A stretch of 64,000 bases of DNA. It comes from Taenia hydatigena (lineage: Eukaryota; Platyhelminthes; Cestoda; Cyclophyllidea; Taeniidae). Both the position numbers and the translations under genes were made by a program. This document shows, in pieces, positions 44,166-57,562 of this stretch; within the stretch, counting starts at the first letter, position 1; every line of letters begins with the position of its first letter. The DNA lies in contig JADWOT020000004.1 in the NCBI GenBank assembly GCA_036345935.2, positions 17,415,423 to 17,479,422 on the forward strand, given 5' to 3'. The notes below the pieces were generated by a model. It was not told where the DNA came from. It saw only the letters and a list, made by a program, of their open reading frames with translations, and searched no databases.

Positions 44166-45239
44166 AAACACCAAGTGAATGGTTGATTTACTGAGCCTCA
44201 CAGCAGGACAGTTCGGCTTCTAAGATTTAAAATGACAAAAGAGGAAAAGATGACTGATATTTGAGTGTTTTCTAACTATCGTCTTGTTTTAAATCCTACC
44301 TTTCCTTTAACTATGTAAAAGAGCCTTTGGTCACTCCTCTGAAGGTGTCGTAGGTAGAAGAGGAGTTTGAGGGGAAGAAACAAATGATGGTAGCGAGGTA
44401 GATTTGAACTCGGTCCATCCGTCGTTCCCCTCGGCAACTAAGGCTCAGAAGCATCCAATCTAAAAGGTGTGCGAAAATGTAATTTGTAGTTAGTCCAAAT
44501 TTCACTACTTGCATCTGAAAGTAAAAATAATCAGCCACTTTCTTGTGACCGGCAGCAGATACTTCTTTTTTCTAGTTTTACTCATAGCAATACCTGTTCA
44601 TCCCTCTGCTCCCACAATGTTTTGACCATACCACCAATTTGCCTACTTTTCCGTAAATCAGTAGATAAGCGGATCACCGATGAAGTAGTTAAGCTTCATT
44701 TCTAAAGGTGAAAATTTTCTTTCTAGAACCTTCAAAAATGACCTAAGCTGCTACAGATTAGTTAAGGTTTAATTGCAAAGGATTGATTTTTTGAGTGGTT
44801 GATACAGCGAATGGGCGGCAGTAGTAGTGTTGGAGCCATGCGGAGAGTAGAATGCATGCCGGAAATTAGACCATTTCCCAACTGCAGTAGTAGCAACATG
44901 GGCTTCTAATTTTGTGTATATCAGCTGGTTTTCTGCGTTTGTTATTTCCTACCTCTTACACACGCTTTGATGAGCCATCAAGCTAGTCTAAAATTGTATC
45001 TGGCACAGGATGTGCCTGTGTGCGCTCATTCAATTAGGTAAGGAATTAGGTTGCTGGTTACCTGTATCTGTCAATAACGGACTTTAAGCCCTAAATATGA
45101 AGTAATAATAGTACGCCAGAGCTATCGTTAATAATGCGTTTCACTGATCAAAATGGTGACAACTTTGAGAAATGAATGACCGTACCTCTTAACATCATTG
45201 ACGATTCAACCTGTAGTGGCAGATTTTCCCCTGGCACTA

Positions 45240-45553
45240 TTAATGAAAAGCGGTCACCTATAGAAGCTTGTGATTTCGACATTCTTATGAGCCGCAGGAA
45301 CCTTGACAATGGTGCTTGATGACGCAAAGCTTCATGCTCTTGAGAAAGGGGAGATTTGCTGCCACTGCCATTTTGAATGTTTAGAGTGGAGAAAAACGTG
45401 ATATCCCTTTGCACGTTGCAGTTCATCTTCTCTCCAGTAACTGCTCTGGATAGACTGAGGAGGCTCCAGATGTCATTTTCTCTTGTAGCGGGTTGAAGGC
45501 CATGAATAATCAACTGAGGAATGGTATTGCCTTCAATGGCATTCGCCTCTTTT
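45240..45553 (-). pseudogene. Degraded RRM exon of second RING/RRM copy
   Basis: Begins after a TTTGTAG acceptor and reads PQLIIHGLQPATRENDIWSL, which corresponds to QLIVDNVPSAVRENNIRRV of the 26-kb copy. The rest, including the RNP1 region, is no longer recognisable although the frame stays open. It lies about 19.5 kb from its partner, in the same orientation. Confidence 0.7.
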
Positions 45554-45824
45554 CTACAAATAGATAAAAGTAGTTAAAGTCTGTTAACACGGAGCTTAGA
45601 GTGCAGCCGCGGCAGCGGAGACTACTTCAAGCCGCTTAAATATTACCTATATTATTCCGAATTTCAAATAATAATGTCAACTTTTATTATCCGCTTTCTA
45701 AAATTAAGTAAAGTAATACGATTAATTTACTTTTGTGTGATAGTGACTGCTGACTTCACCTCCTTGAATTGTTCCAACTTCGGTAGGGGCAATAGACTAG
45801 GGCGCGATTCGCAGGTACAACCTT

Positions 45825-46085
45825 CTACAAGGTGAGGCAGATACAGTGTCTAGACTCCTCCATTACGGATTCGCGGGAGATGCAGCAGTCCGTGATGTCA
45901 CTAATGCCATTCTTCATTTGATTATTCTGCCCATACTCGGTTTTATTATTCTGCTTTTGGGTTGCAGTTCGGCCATATGAAGCGCACTGTAGTGGTGGAC
46001 GCAACGTGAGGTTGCGACCCTGGTGTGTTACAGTAGACGGGTTCGTGGTAATGTGTGCCCGCATGGCTTACATCTTGCGAAAAAA
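45825..46085 (-). pseudogene. Degraded RING exon of second RING/RRM copy
   Basis: The minus strand retains CGHTLPRTRLL, a stop, then HMAELQP in mixed frames, corresponding to CEHTFCLRPCLL and HVAELRP of the 26.6-kb exon. The DNA words GCATGCGGGCACACATT and CATATGGCCGAACTGCAACCC align with GCCATGCGAACACACCTT and CACGTGGCCGAACTGCGACCC. Several RING Cys codons are gone. Confidence 0.75.
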
Positions 46086-46794
46086 TGAACAACATAAACA
46101 AGGTGCTCTACTTCCTTGCACAATAATGCGTCTATTAACACAGGGTTTGGCAGTGCAATTCTAAATCTTGACACTCACAAATATACGTGAACTAAAGGCC
46201 TAGCGACCCGGCTATTTCACTCTACTGCCACAAACACAGCTGTAAAGGAAATTTTTAATGAAGAGATGTTTGAGGTACTGAAGATTTGAAGAAGACACAC
46301 ACGCTTTACCTGACTTTACTTTTTACAGCTCGCGTTAATTAGATTTCCCATTATTCTGCTTCTGCGTTACGGCACGATTGTCTACCCTCAACCTGCTGAC
46401 GCCCACCCTCCACCAGTTTGTGACCACATCAATTTTGCTGCCTCGCTTCGGCCCACCAAGAATTCAAGAAAGCCACCGCACACAACGCCAGCTTTAAAAA
46501 TATTTTGTTACCCATTTATCTCATTGATAGCACCGCTATTTATCTGCTTATCCCCTACAATAGACTAAGACTTCACAGTCTGCTCAAAGTTGATTATTTG
46601 ATATATTTTACCACTTCCAGCGATGATTTGATCATCGGAGTCACCTACACTTCTGTCGCGCCTTCAAATCTGCGGTATGTAGCGACGTTTATGCCAAATT
46701 GAACGTGAAATCTGTCTATAGAAAACCTTCATAGATAAATTACTCAGTGGTCTATCTGGTGAATGAAATCAGTAAAAAGCCAATTGGTATGCAA

Positions 46795-47065
46795 ATAACT
46801 TACAACTGTCTTCACGCTCCGCACACGGGACCCGCCTCGGTAGAATCTACCGCCTTGCCACACTACCCTCTATTCAAGTGGCGTAGTGTGCAGCTCGCAC
46901 TGTACTTCCAATCCGGCAGGCCCCTTTAGCACTCCTATTGGTCGATTCGCGTGGTAGCGTAACCAATCAGTACGATGCGTTTTCACAATTCATTCAATGC
47001 ATACTAGCTTGCATGATTACCAATGGCACACGTGAATCACACTAAGCCTTGCCAATTAAGCAAAT
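46795..47065. repeat. Upstream flank of second RING/RRM copy
   Basis: Partner of 27305-27560 at an offset of about 19.5 kb, same orientation, with CCAAT-type motifs conserved (CTATTGGTCG, ACCAATCAG). Confidence 0.65.
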
Positions 47066-47705
47066 CCTCCCCCGAGCATAAGATTTGGGTGTCAGTGGAG
47101 TAGAATGAGCAGGAAAGTGGCTATAATTTTTTCGTGACACTCGGTGATTTACTGATGGTGGGCAGTCAACATGGAAGCATGACTGATGTTCAAGGGAGAT
47201 GCTTTTTAAACTTGGTGCAAATAAGACTACCAAAGTTCCTCACCGGCGAGAGACTTATTGTGCCATCATCACTGCATGAATAAGTGCTCTTTGATAAGGA
47301 TAAGTAATCTGTAGTACAAATCCCATACCAGTGACAAGAGACCACGTGTGTGTCACCTAAAGTGCCGATCGTACGTGCATAGGTCATTTAGCATTTGACG
47401 TAATTTGGACTGCAGATATACGAAACGTGATCGCTCAAGAAGGGTGTGTAGACAATGGCGAATCGAAATATCAGATTACGAAATCTCATTTGACTTGTAC
47501 ACGCGTTTTAGTGATCAATATCTTTGGTTTCCTAACTTACAACGCACTTAACCAATGGTCCACTCTTCCAGATACCGGTTCTGCTCTTTGCATGGTATCA
47601 CCACCAATGCCACCAATTACACCTGTTAACCAGAGACTAAATTGATCGATTTTTCTCCCTAAAGGATAGGATTTCATTTGCTTCTATCTAACTCGTAGCC
47701 TCCTG

Positions 47706-48950
47706 ATGCGCAAAAGGCGGGGAAATCGAACCAATCGAAACCCTTTCAGTGGTAATCGCATTAACTGGAAGCCGGATGTAAGGAAACACATGGCGGTAGC
47801 CCAACCCAAGCTTAATGGGGTTGATGTCGTTACGTTGAGCGCAAGGATAGCGAAGGCGACGCTGTCAGATTACATGAACAAGGTGAAAGCTATCACACAG
47901 AATGGAAAGCAAGTGGCAACGTTCGACGCTTCATGTGTTCCGTCTATAGACACAGCAGGTAAGTATATTCTTGTAGCGCTGCTTCAATGACTCATGTTCT
48001 AAGGCATTCTTTGCCAAGAGTCAAAATTCGTGTCCGCTGTTCTGTATTGACTCAGGAGCAACCGGTCTGAGGATATGAAAAAAAGCACAATCCAAGGATG
48101 CACAATGGCAAGTGTTCACCATCAAGGAGGCGCGTGCAACAATTGAGGAGCACCTGTCGCGAAAAGGACAGATTCGGAGTGTTGGTCACACCACTTGCTT
48201 TTTAGACGACATAAAGAACGAAGAGGTAAGGCCTTAACTAACTCTGTACTAAATTGTAAGCTCAATTCACACGATGTGCTATGTTATAGTCTGAATGGAT
48301 GAAATGCTTCCTGCTCCACCAACTCTGTTCACTATAACTCTGGTCACCGATTAAACATCCATTGAATGCTTTACTCGCACCCTCTTTAGCACAAGCACCT
48401 TGTCGTTCCTACCCTCCATCATCTTCGTACTTTGCACCATTTACGAAGACGTATTTCTATTAGCACCTCTCACAGGGTGTAATTTTATTTACATTAATCT
48501 GCCGTAAGCGAATTAGCCTCCAGAGTTCACAAAGGTCCGCTTTTCGTAGTTTCTTCCAGCAGCATACTTTATCGATGCCAAAATGTTTATATTCTCGGCG
48601 TAGGTGGTCAAGCCAGAAAGAGCACAAAGGTCGTTGGTGTTGGAGCCGTCCTTGATGGGTGGCGTGGAAACGGCACTACTGGCTTCTCAGTCCCCATTTT
48701 TCTCTCCACCATCGATGCCGGTAACACAGCCATCGCCACTGTCATCACAGAACGAGGAGGACATATCTAAGCATCGTCGAAAGAGTTGAGCACCACTGCG
48801 CTTGGTGGTGGTAACGTTGAGCTCTTAAGAATGACAATGAAGGTGCATTTGCCGATGGGAAGAATGACTGAAATGCACTTTGAAGCAGCACTTTTAACTG
48901 TGGTTGAGGTGAGAGGGAAGTCTGATGCCACTCACATTTACCCTAAAATT
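47706..48950 (+). pseudogene. Unrecognised three-exon gene, interrupted by TGA and a frameshift
   Basis: Exon 1 (47706-47960) starts MRKRRGNRTNRNPFSGN and stays open to a donor, CAG|GTAAGT. Exon 2 (48056-48224) begins after GACTCAG and reads GATGLRI, an in-frame TGA, then KKAQSKDAQWQVFTIKEARA to DDIKNEE before GTAAGG. Exon 3 (from 48605) reads VKPERAQRSLVLEPSLMGG, then a Ser/Pro-rich stretch to HRRKS-stop. A one-base shift at that stop continues as LSTTALGGGNVELLRMTMK to LLTVVE and a GTGAGAGG donor near 48910. The phases fit, so this was a real gene, but two breaks suggest decay, alternative splicing or sequence error. The basic N-terminus and Gly-Gly-Gly-containing tail suggest a nuclear or chromosomal protein, which is a guess. 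Confidence 0.45.
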
Positions 48951-49019
48951 TATCCATCGGGATTGCACAGGTATAATATCGCTGCCCAATCTTGCGGTTT
49001 TGTTAAACATTTTTGATTA

Positions 49020-51719
49020 AACCGCAAATTGCTGCAGTCATGTGTAACTTACTTCGCAATTACGAGGTGGTGTGGTGTGTAAATAGGCAGATGATGCTTT
49101 GGAAGTTCTTTAGTTGGCATTTAAGTTTTAGTTATCGTTTTGTGGCATAAGTGGGGTGTGGGCTTGGCACTTAAAGCTCTTCGTGTGTAAACATTGTGAA
49201 TGCAGGTATGCGCACTATCAAAGCACTACTATGGTAATTACTTGGTGTCATTGGCTCATCATCTACTTGAGTTTGACTCCCTGAGGCGTCACCCCAAGGC
49301 GATTCTTTTGCCAATTAGGTGAGTGGGTGGATGAGAGGGTGCAGCAGTAGAGCTGAGCGGAGGTGATGCTTGTTGCATCATCGCTTCTTAGGTTGGCGGA
49401 GCTGCCAAGACCCACTGATCAGCTAATGTGATTACCGCTAATTGCAAACCCACTATTACTTCATCTTTCACTTGGCATTTGGTGCAGATTCAGTCTCCTT
49501 GTGTGCACGCTGCACGTTATCTAAAGTCACTTAGACCCCTCTCTCCTTCTTCCCAATCACATTACAATGCATTTTTACAAATAGACATAGTGTAAATTCA
49601 TCAATGATCCGTGATGTCCTATGCCGTGAGCGAGACGACTTCTTTGCTTCTGTGGTTTTAGGCAGGGAACGGATGCCATTCCCTACTTGTGAGCTGCGCT
49701 TTCGTTCATTATGAAGTATCGCACCTTGTAAGGGCTCCTAGTTCTACAAAACCTGTTAGATTTGTTTCTTTGTTAAGCCCTATTGGGTACTGCAACGGCT
49801 AGCTTTACTTATTGTAGCCTTGCGACTTCTTTGTCATTAGGGCATTTTAGCATGCTGCTCACAATAGGCTCGTGCTGGATAGGCTATAGCTGTGTTTTCT
49901 CTGCCCACGTTAATACCAACACTCAAGCGATATGGTTAGCCGCGTTGTCTCTTCCCTCGCTCGACTGCAGTCACGCAGATGAACAGCAGAGAGGGACATG
50001 GGAACTACCGACTGCTAAAGTCATTTGAGTGCACTTTCCTCTCCATCAATCTCGATTGCTGGTAACAGAGCACCACAAAGGCCGTAGAAAGCAGGTGCTT
50101 GCCGCGGCCATCTGCTCAGGAAACAATGCTCTTTTTTGGTGTCATCCGACCGTTTGAACGCAAGGACTCTTCCTACGCTTCTGCTTTCTGCGCCATGCAA
50201 AACCATTTATGCAGTTACACTCAGGACGCTCTCTAATAAGAATGCTCTACAATTATTGTCGGAATTAATTAGATTTACCTTTGAAGCGAGCCAAAAGGCT
50301 CGACATGGAGAGTGTAGGACATTATGCACCCATTGTAGAACATTGCCTACACTGGCACTTCGTTGATAAAAGTCGAAAGCCACAATTTGAATTAAATATT
50401 AGCGGATTAATTCCTGCACTACGAAGTCGGAGACGATGCTCACAAAATGCACAAATGAGGTGCTGGTCAGTAATATACACGAAATAAATGTTGTGTGGCT
50501 CCAAACCCTTATTTGTTTATCTGATTGGCATTGTCAATACAATTCCAAGGGTCCAAGAAAACAAAGCTGATTGTTCAAAGTTTAACACAAGTACTACATT
50601 AAAATTAAGTAGGGCAGATGGGTTTTGTCCATTACCGTCCCCCTTATACACAAGATGCGTGTAAGTCAAGAAGGTGGCTTCATTCATCCTTACAGTTGAC
50701 TAGGCATCCAAACTGATACTTGCCCGTGCTGTGTCTGGGGCCAAAGTAGACCGATCAGATCTGGTGGGAGAAAGGCAATATATCTGCTCAAATAAATCCG
50801 CACTTAATTATATTTTTTCCGTTTTTTCTAAAATAAGCAGCACAGTGTTCATTTGAAGCCAATTCTTCCTATGCACGGAGTCGTGTTGGATACCTGCATG
50901 CACGTGATGTAAAGGTGTAATTAGGATAGCGAGTGATGAATGAGAGATTGTTCTAATTTTGGGAGTACACAGAAAAGAGGGATCTTTCAACACACTAATG
51001 TGACGCACATCAAATGTAGCTTGACATCAAACGAGTCGCGAGCATCAATCAGAACAAACTAATTCCGGGTACGCGATCGTCTATTCTTCATTATCGTTTT
51101 AACTGCGCTGACTACCTGTCGCAATTGTTCAATTTGATAGCAGCAATAGCTGCCACTAGCTTGTTCAGTTGGATATTTTGCCTGCATCTATTGTCAACTG
51201 GAGTTGATTAGTATCGACTTACGCCAACGCTGTGATTAGTGCGCCTATCAAATTCTCACTCATAAACGCATCTACCATTTTCTTTGCTCTCATCGGCACC
51301 ACAGGCGAGATCTTTAACACAGTAAAATGCCCTCTCAGTGTAGCGCACTACCTGGATTTTTGGTTCTCTTCTAAAATGTGTATTAGTTGAATGACCAGTG
51401 ATTTTATGCTGCATTTCACTTTTGCCGTATTGAAACGACACTACATATAAATTGTAATTAACATGTATTATGAAATTAAGGATATCGTGAGAGGAAGCTA
51501 CTTGAGGCCTCTATTACGACGCAAATTGACGCCCGTAATTTCAGCTAGCAGGAAAATATATCAAAGTTTTGACAATTTTGACACAAGCAGCTTAGCATTT
51601 GAAATGCATGTTGCTGACTGTTTGCAGGATAATTGATAGTTGATGTTACAAGATTGCGCAATCGTGAATGTCAACATTAGCTGAATTTACACGTACGAAC
51701 TCGTGTCTGCTGCGAAAGC
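49020..51719. other. Non-coding region
   Basis: About 2.7 kb. Open frames at 49783-50028 and 50136-50487 lack recognisable motifs. No RNA gene or repeat seen. Confidence 0.4.
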
Positions 51720-52353
51720 ATGTCATCAGGCCCACCCGTTGGCATTAACTTAAGAACAATCACCTTGAGCGCTAATGTTTTCGTTACGGTAAGGCAGAAA
51801 TCATTGCCAATGATCAGAGTTTTCAAAAGAAGCTGAGCTGTGTCGCTTTTACGGACAGGGAATGATACCTGATAAATTCAGATGACGTTGAACTCTATCA
51901 ACACGGAATTCAGTGTAAAATGTCCGATTGGACGCTGTGAAGCAGTATAAGTCTATGCAAAGCACTAGCCATCTTAAGCAAGGAATTTTGGAAGGCAATC
52001 AGGAAATCCAAGTAGAGTGACATAAACAGTGGAGGCATTTTGGCGCCTAGGACATTCATTAATCCTGCATTTGAGGTGAGAGAATACGGCAGAAAGATAT
52101 GAGAGCAGGAGGTTGTCAAATGCAGTGCTTACAGTGCAGGTGTAATTCTACGCAAGCAAACGTTAGACGACGATAGATAGAAGGAAAAATCGAGCTTAAA
52201 TGTGCTTCGCCTCCTCAATGAGTTAACAATGGCAGCTAATTTTGCCTCCGATTCAGGCAAGAGGGTTAATAGGCATTGCAGTGAGCCATCGTTGAATAGG
52301 CTCATGGTATCTTCGATGAGTCCCTCTACGGCAAAGGCTAGACTAACGTCCAT
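51720..52353 (+). pseudogene. HSP70 pseudogene 3
   Basis: ATG 51720 starts MSSGPPVGINLRTITL, a degenerate HSP70 N-terminus. It continues in shifting frames through an RQKSLPMI-type stretch and a segment near 51941 (AVKQYKSM). It ends with SLNVLRLLNELTMAANFAS near 52194-52250. It is truncated within the ATPase domain. Confidence 0.8.
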
Positions 52354-55300
52354 TTAATTAATCATTTTGGACCTATATTTTGATTTTATTGTTCATTCAG
52401 TGATTTGGCACTCCATTTCTAGCCCTTTGGAGAAATGACTATGCCTATTCGATTTCTAGTTCTTTTACGTAGCTGTCAGGAGTGCCATTTTCTAAGATAG
52501 CATCAAATCATGTGCACATATCGGAGCACTGTCGGAAGATATTAAGGCCTCACTGTCTAGCACTTAAACTGCTACCACCGCCGACACATATTTGGAATGG
52601 ATTGCCTTGGTTCTGTCATCACTCCATTTCTTCTCTAGAGATAAGTCTATAGCATTCAATGTTGGCAGAGACAATGAAAGACGACTGGAGCCTGTCGAAA
52701 TTGTGAGAGGGTGAGGGTTTGAAGCAGAACGGACAATTCATTTCGCAACTTCCATGTTAGGTTGATTCAAAGGCTCTTAATAAATGGTCTACTAGCATTT
52801 CAACCAGATAACTTTTTACAAGCCAGTGCAAATGTGATAAAGTATCAGTGCTAAAATAGCCTGCAGCAGAATGTCACTACTTATATAAAGGATTGGTAAT
52901 ATTTTGGACAGAAGGTTAATGTAAGATTGTTTAATTTATACGAATAATGTGATGCAGCCACCCAGACAGGTTGGAAACTCCATCGAAGCGTGGATTTGTC
53001 TCTAAGCCACACCAGTAACTCCATTTTCATCTTTTTACCAAATAAGTGCATCTTGCTGAAGTATCTTATTTTCCTGTCTTTGAGGAAGCCTCGGAACGTT
53101 GCACGAGGGCCAGGCACATTATTGCCTTTTGTAATATTTGACGCTTCGAAAATTGCGGGCAGTGAACGCGGATGCCAAGGTAATGTGACGCAAATTTTTA
53201 ATGGTTGAAACAATCAGATCACATGATCAGATTCAAATACATTTGTATTCAATTCAACAGAGTGAGGCTGAGTGCGGCAGCTACAAGGTGCTCAAAAGGC
53301 ATGCTGGACAGCAGTGTTCATTGAATCAATTTTGTTAGCGAAATGGTTGCTTTTTATTCCAATCATCTTCATTCAAATTTTAATCGAGTTTTACTTTGCA
53401 TGAGTGAAGAATGCGATGGTGAATGATGTTTTGACTGACTTTTGGTTGACCGCTGAGATTGATTGGCCAACATTGTGACATCACACGCTAATTTGTGCGT
53501 TTAGATAAATTGCTGGCATCGCACAGAGCCTTTTTTTCCCTGTCGTGGATACAAGGAAAAATATATTCATGACCCTGCTCTAATAATGCCATGAGTGTGT
53601 AACTGCATAAAGTGGATGAGAATTGAATGATTTGTCTGTTTGCAGGATTATCGGTAACTAGCTGCTTTCGCAACAACACCTAATAATGTGGAAGAATGAG
53701 GCCAAACCCATCGAATTGACTAAGAACGAGGCATGCAGTCCCTTTGTGTTGCACAAGCTAGGAAAATCAAAAAGCGTGCTATCACAGTTATCACCATCAT
53801 GCATTTTCTTCGAGTATTTATTCGACGCCCTCAAATGAGACCAAGGCCTTAATCCCTCCCTACGAAAAGCATGTATTTGACAGATGCTTCGTTTAGGTGG
53901 ATCGACCAGCCGTCCTGATCTAAGACCAATTTCCGATACTTTTAGCACTGTGAGGGAAAAGATTGAACAACTCCTCCGACTTGAAATGCATTTGTTATTG
54001 CTTGATTTATCCCATTACAACGTTTAGCAAGTGAATTTCGTTGCGTAGCATCAGTTTGCGGAACATTTTTTCAGAGCAATTTGACACCAGCTTTTTGCGA
54101 AAATTGTTGTTTTTACAAAACACAGTTTCGCTTAGACACTGCCCATCCTCAAATAATTTCAATTTATTACTTTACCTGCATCTATGGTAAGATAAAAGCT
54201 CTTGAAAATGCGTTGTCCCTAGAGGGCAGGGTCTGGAACAAAGGACTGGACACCTTCCACACAGACGCAAATGCAACATTCGTCGTCGAAGATAAAGGTG
54301 AAGGCAAGGGTTTAAGGGAAGAATCTTTCAAAATCGCAAGCTGCGTGTTTGGTAAAACCATCACGGAATCGCTCTCTGCAAGGCGTTTGTGGGAGCAGGA
54401 TTTCCGGGTCCACAGAAGTAGATTTTACACTGCGACAAAGTTTCCCGTCTGTCTGGAAGGCTGCAACAACTTATTCTTTCAATTCAAACAACCCTACAAT
54501 AAGCCTTCAATCCGAAATAGTACTATTTTGTTTATATAAGTAGTGGCATTCTAATGCGTGGCTATTTCATTAGTGAAAATCCATCACATTTGCGCTGGCT
54601 TGTGAAACGTCATCGAGCTGAACCGCCGATAGATTACCTATTGGGAATCTGTGAACCAATCCAGCATGGAAGTTGCAAAGACGATTGTCCGTTTTGCTGC
54701 AAACTCTCATCCGTTCACAATACCGACAAGCTATAGTTGGCTTTCATAGCTGCCGCGAGGACCGAATACAATTAGTGTACCTCTAGCTAAGCGTTTTGCG
54801 TATCCTGTCACCTCCGCTGCTCTTAAAATGTGACAGCTAGAAAAACGTGCCGTACTTTACTTCTGGTCTCTTCACACACCTTCACACTGTGTATTTTTAC
54901 ATGGTAAATCAGCTTTTTGGTGAGATTATTTACACAGCAAAACCGTAGCATTGGCATGATTAAATTGATAAAAGCTTGTGTGACGTTGCTCGGTGTTCTG
55001 TTATCTCCATGTCTGTTGACGACTATTAGACTTCATCTATGGATACTTGAATCGGATTAATTTACTGAGCACTACACTGCATTCTTCAAAGACGGTGACA
55101 TAAACGAGACCACACGCATGGGCGCCCAAGATGACGCCAAAAAAGGAGGCGAAGTTGAAGCAAAAGCCTTAAATATGAGGGCAAGTCAAGAGTGGGTAGA
55201 TAAATAGGGAAACATATATTAAAGCTGTGACAAAAGACCGAATGAATACTGCGAATTTGTGATGCTGCCGACTGCACCCACATATCCGCTCAAAAAATTC

Positions 55301-57364
55301 TTCATTACAAACTTCGAAGATGCATCCAAATACATTTCCACAAGCTCTTATTTGTTAATTAGTTCACAACTGTGTGAAATTAAAATGCAGTTTGGTGCTT
55401 TCGACATAACGTCAATTAATAAAGACTTGTAGCTCCCATGCAAAAATCCATCATTTACATCCAATGTCACATGTTGGACGAGAGCATGGGGATGGAAGGA
55501 GAAGCAAAGTAGCCGTAACCTTCTTTACCTTTCTACTTTATCCCTTTAAAGCGAATAAGGACTCCTTTCTCATCGGAGTTTTGTTTTGGCAACAAATTGA
55601 GAGCATTCCCAAAAAAGTGGATTTGCGTGAGACTTTGGTACAAGTAATGGGTGAGTCTATGCATAGTTTGGTATATGCTTGCAAAGTAGGTAGGTACACA
55701 GTTGGTGAGCCTAGATGCAAAACCCAGTTGCAGTTCGCACATTCAGCTTGGCAGTTGCACATAACTTGGCATTTCACGACGCCTGCTCCAAATAAATTAA
55801 GAAAGAAATGCTGGAAAATGTTACTGCATAAAATGAGAGGGATGAAAGGATACCATGGCATTCATCTGCTTCAACTCGAATGGAATCAATCAAAAGTAAA
55901 TGTATGTGGGTTGTGACGAATAAGACAAGTTGATAATTGATGGAAATGCAACCGTTAGGCCATCTTTGTTGTTCGCAGGGACTGCGAGTAGTCAATTAAA
56001 ATTAAGGCAACTAGTTAATGACAAGAAGTGGCGACCATTGGAAAAAGATTTAGGATGTTCTTAGTGTGCAACGGCGATGATTACACGGAAGTACCGAATG
56101 GCGTGAATCCATCATAGCTAACGTAATTTACATTGGAAGCTGCTAGTCTAAGTCCCACAGCAGGATGCTGGCACCCGAGGTCAAGCAGCTGATGTGAAAG
56201 ATGGTGATGCAGTCAACATTTGAAGCTAAGAATGGAATGTCTGTATGGATCCACATACTGTTCATTTCTTATGAGGTGATAGGTTCTCTGTCCCGAAGAT
56301 CACCCTGAGGTTACTGACAATCTTCATCTGTTATAAACACGATCTATAAGTGGAGGGGCAAAAATTTAACTTCAAAATGCATATGAGATTCTTTCAAGAT
56401 CTGATTCTAATGAGCAGCAAACCCAACAAATACATGGTAGCAGTTAGTCAATAGCATGATCCTATTATGGCGGTCGGTATCATTTTGGCCCACATGACTG
56501 AGCGATGGGGATACGATGAGTGCGTGCTTGTTAGGCTAGTGAAGACGGCCTAAGTCTTTTGATATCCCTACGCGTTTAAGTCATAATGGGTTCTCAAGCA
56601 CTGGTAGGTGAAGATCGTACCAACCGTTCCAGTAAAGTATAGTGACGACCATTTAGCCAATCTTATCTGATGTCTCTGCAGGTTCGCGTTTCGGTCAAGA
56701 ATCAATTATATTGTGATTGTGGTCATTTTTATTTTCCAAGACCGCATTAGCATTTATTTGTCGCAATCGCGAACTATCTTCCCGTTACCACTGCTGATGC
56801 TGATGCCAAAGAATTATTGAAAGACTAGCATAGTACACGGTTTAATACTTCAGCTGTTGACATCGCTAAGTCCAGATGAGGTCTCAGTTCGGCTTGCCTC
56901 TAACCTCTACCATCAAGTGAATGCCTCAATCCAACTGCCAAATCTAAGTTGCAGCTATTTTCTTTGGTGAGGTAGATGCATATACGGTCGTGAATGTCGG
57001 TAACTATCAAAATTGTATAGGAGAAAAGCCATGTGCTTGGTTAATGCGGCCTCTTTGATCGATGTGGCATGAAAGCTCTCAAGTAACTTGGCAAGTGTTT
57101 TTAATTGAAAGCATTGCAATGGATTGCTATAAACATGATCTGATCCATTTGCAAAATGATTCAGGCCGATATTTTGGCAAAAGGTTTTGGGAAGAATAAT
57201 CTGAAAGTAATTCTACAAACCTAGTTGTAGGTATGAACAAAACAATTCGTCTCCATCTTTCCCTCCACAACCTCGGAATAATCAGACTAATTGATGCGGA
57301 ACACGTGTGATCATGGAGTTGACTTATCATAATGGAAAGAAATCGAGGTCCAGACTTCACCTGC
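52354..57364. other. Region with unrecognised open frames
   Basis: Mostly non-coding. Two longer plus-strand frames stand out: 54081-54539 (152 codons, containing SARRLWEQDFRVHRSRFYTA) and 55464-55916 (150 codons, containing VMGESMHSLVYACKVG). Neither matches a family I know, and neither has a convincing set of splice partners. Near 53040-53115 a stretch ending GAAGCCTCGGAACGTTGCA resembles the TRIM LTR 3' end (GGAGCCTCGGGACGCTACA) and may be an old LTR fragment. The 57000-57130 relic pairs with 30480-30660. Confidence 0.35.
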
Positions 57365-57547
57365 CCAAGCGAAATTGGGCGTAAGCGCCAAGCACGATGT
57401 CGATATGGAGATCATGCGAGAGGATTGTGGTCTCCAGGCCGTCTATGGATGAGCCAAGGGAGGAAACTCAGCTGCAAAAAAGCTCCCACGTAATGCAGTT
57501 GTGATATCGCGCCTATGAACGATAGATGCAGGATGGCCTGGAGGAGT
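57365..57547 (+). pseudogene. 5'-truncated 7SL RNA pseudogene
   Basis: Matches 34149-34330 of the 7SL gene in the same orientation: GATGTCGATATGGAGATCATG, GTGGTCTCCAGGCCGTCTA, AAAAGCTCCCACGTAATGCAG and ATCGCGCCTATGAACG all align. The Alu domain is missing and helix 8 pairing is damaged (GGGAGGAAACTCAGCTGC). It runs into a short GTT repeat (57546-57562). It is not expected to function. Confidence 0.9.
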
Positions 57548-57562
57548 TGTTGTTGTTGTTGT

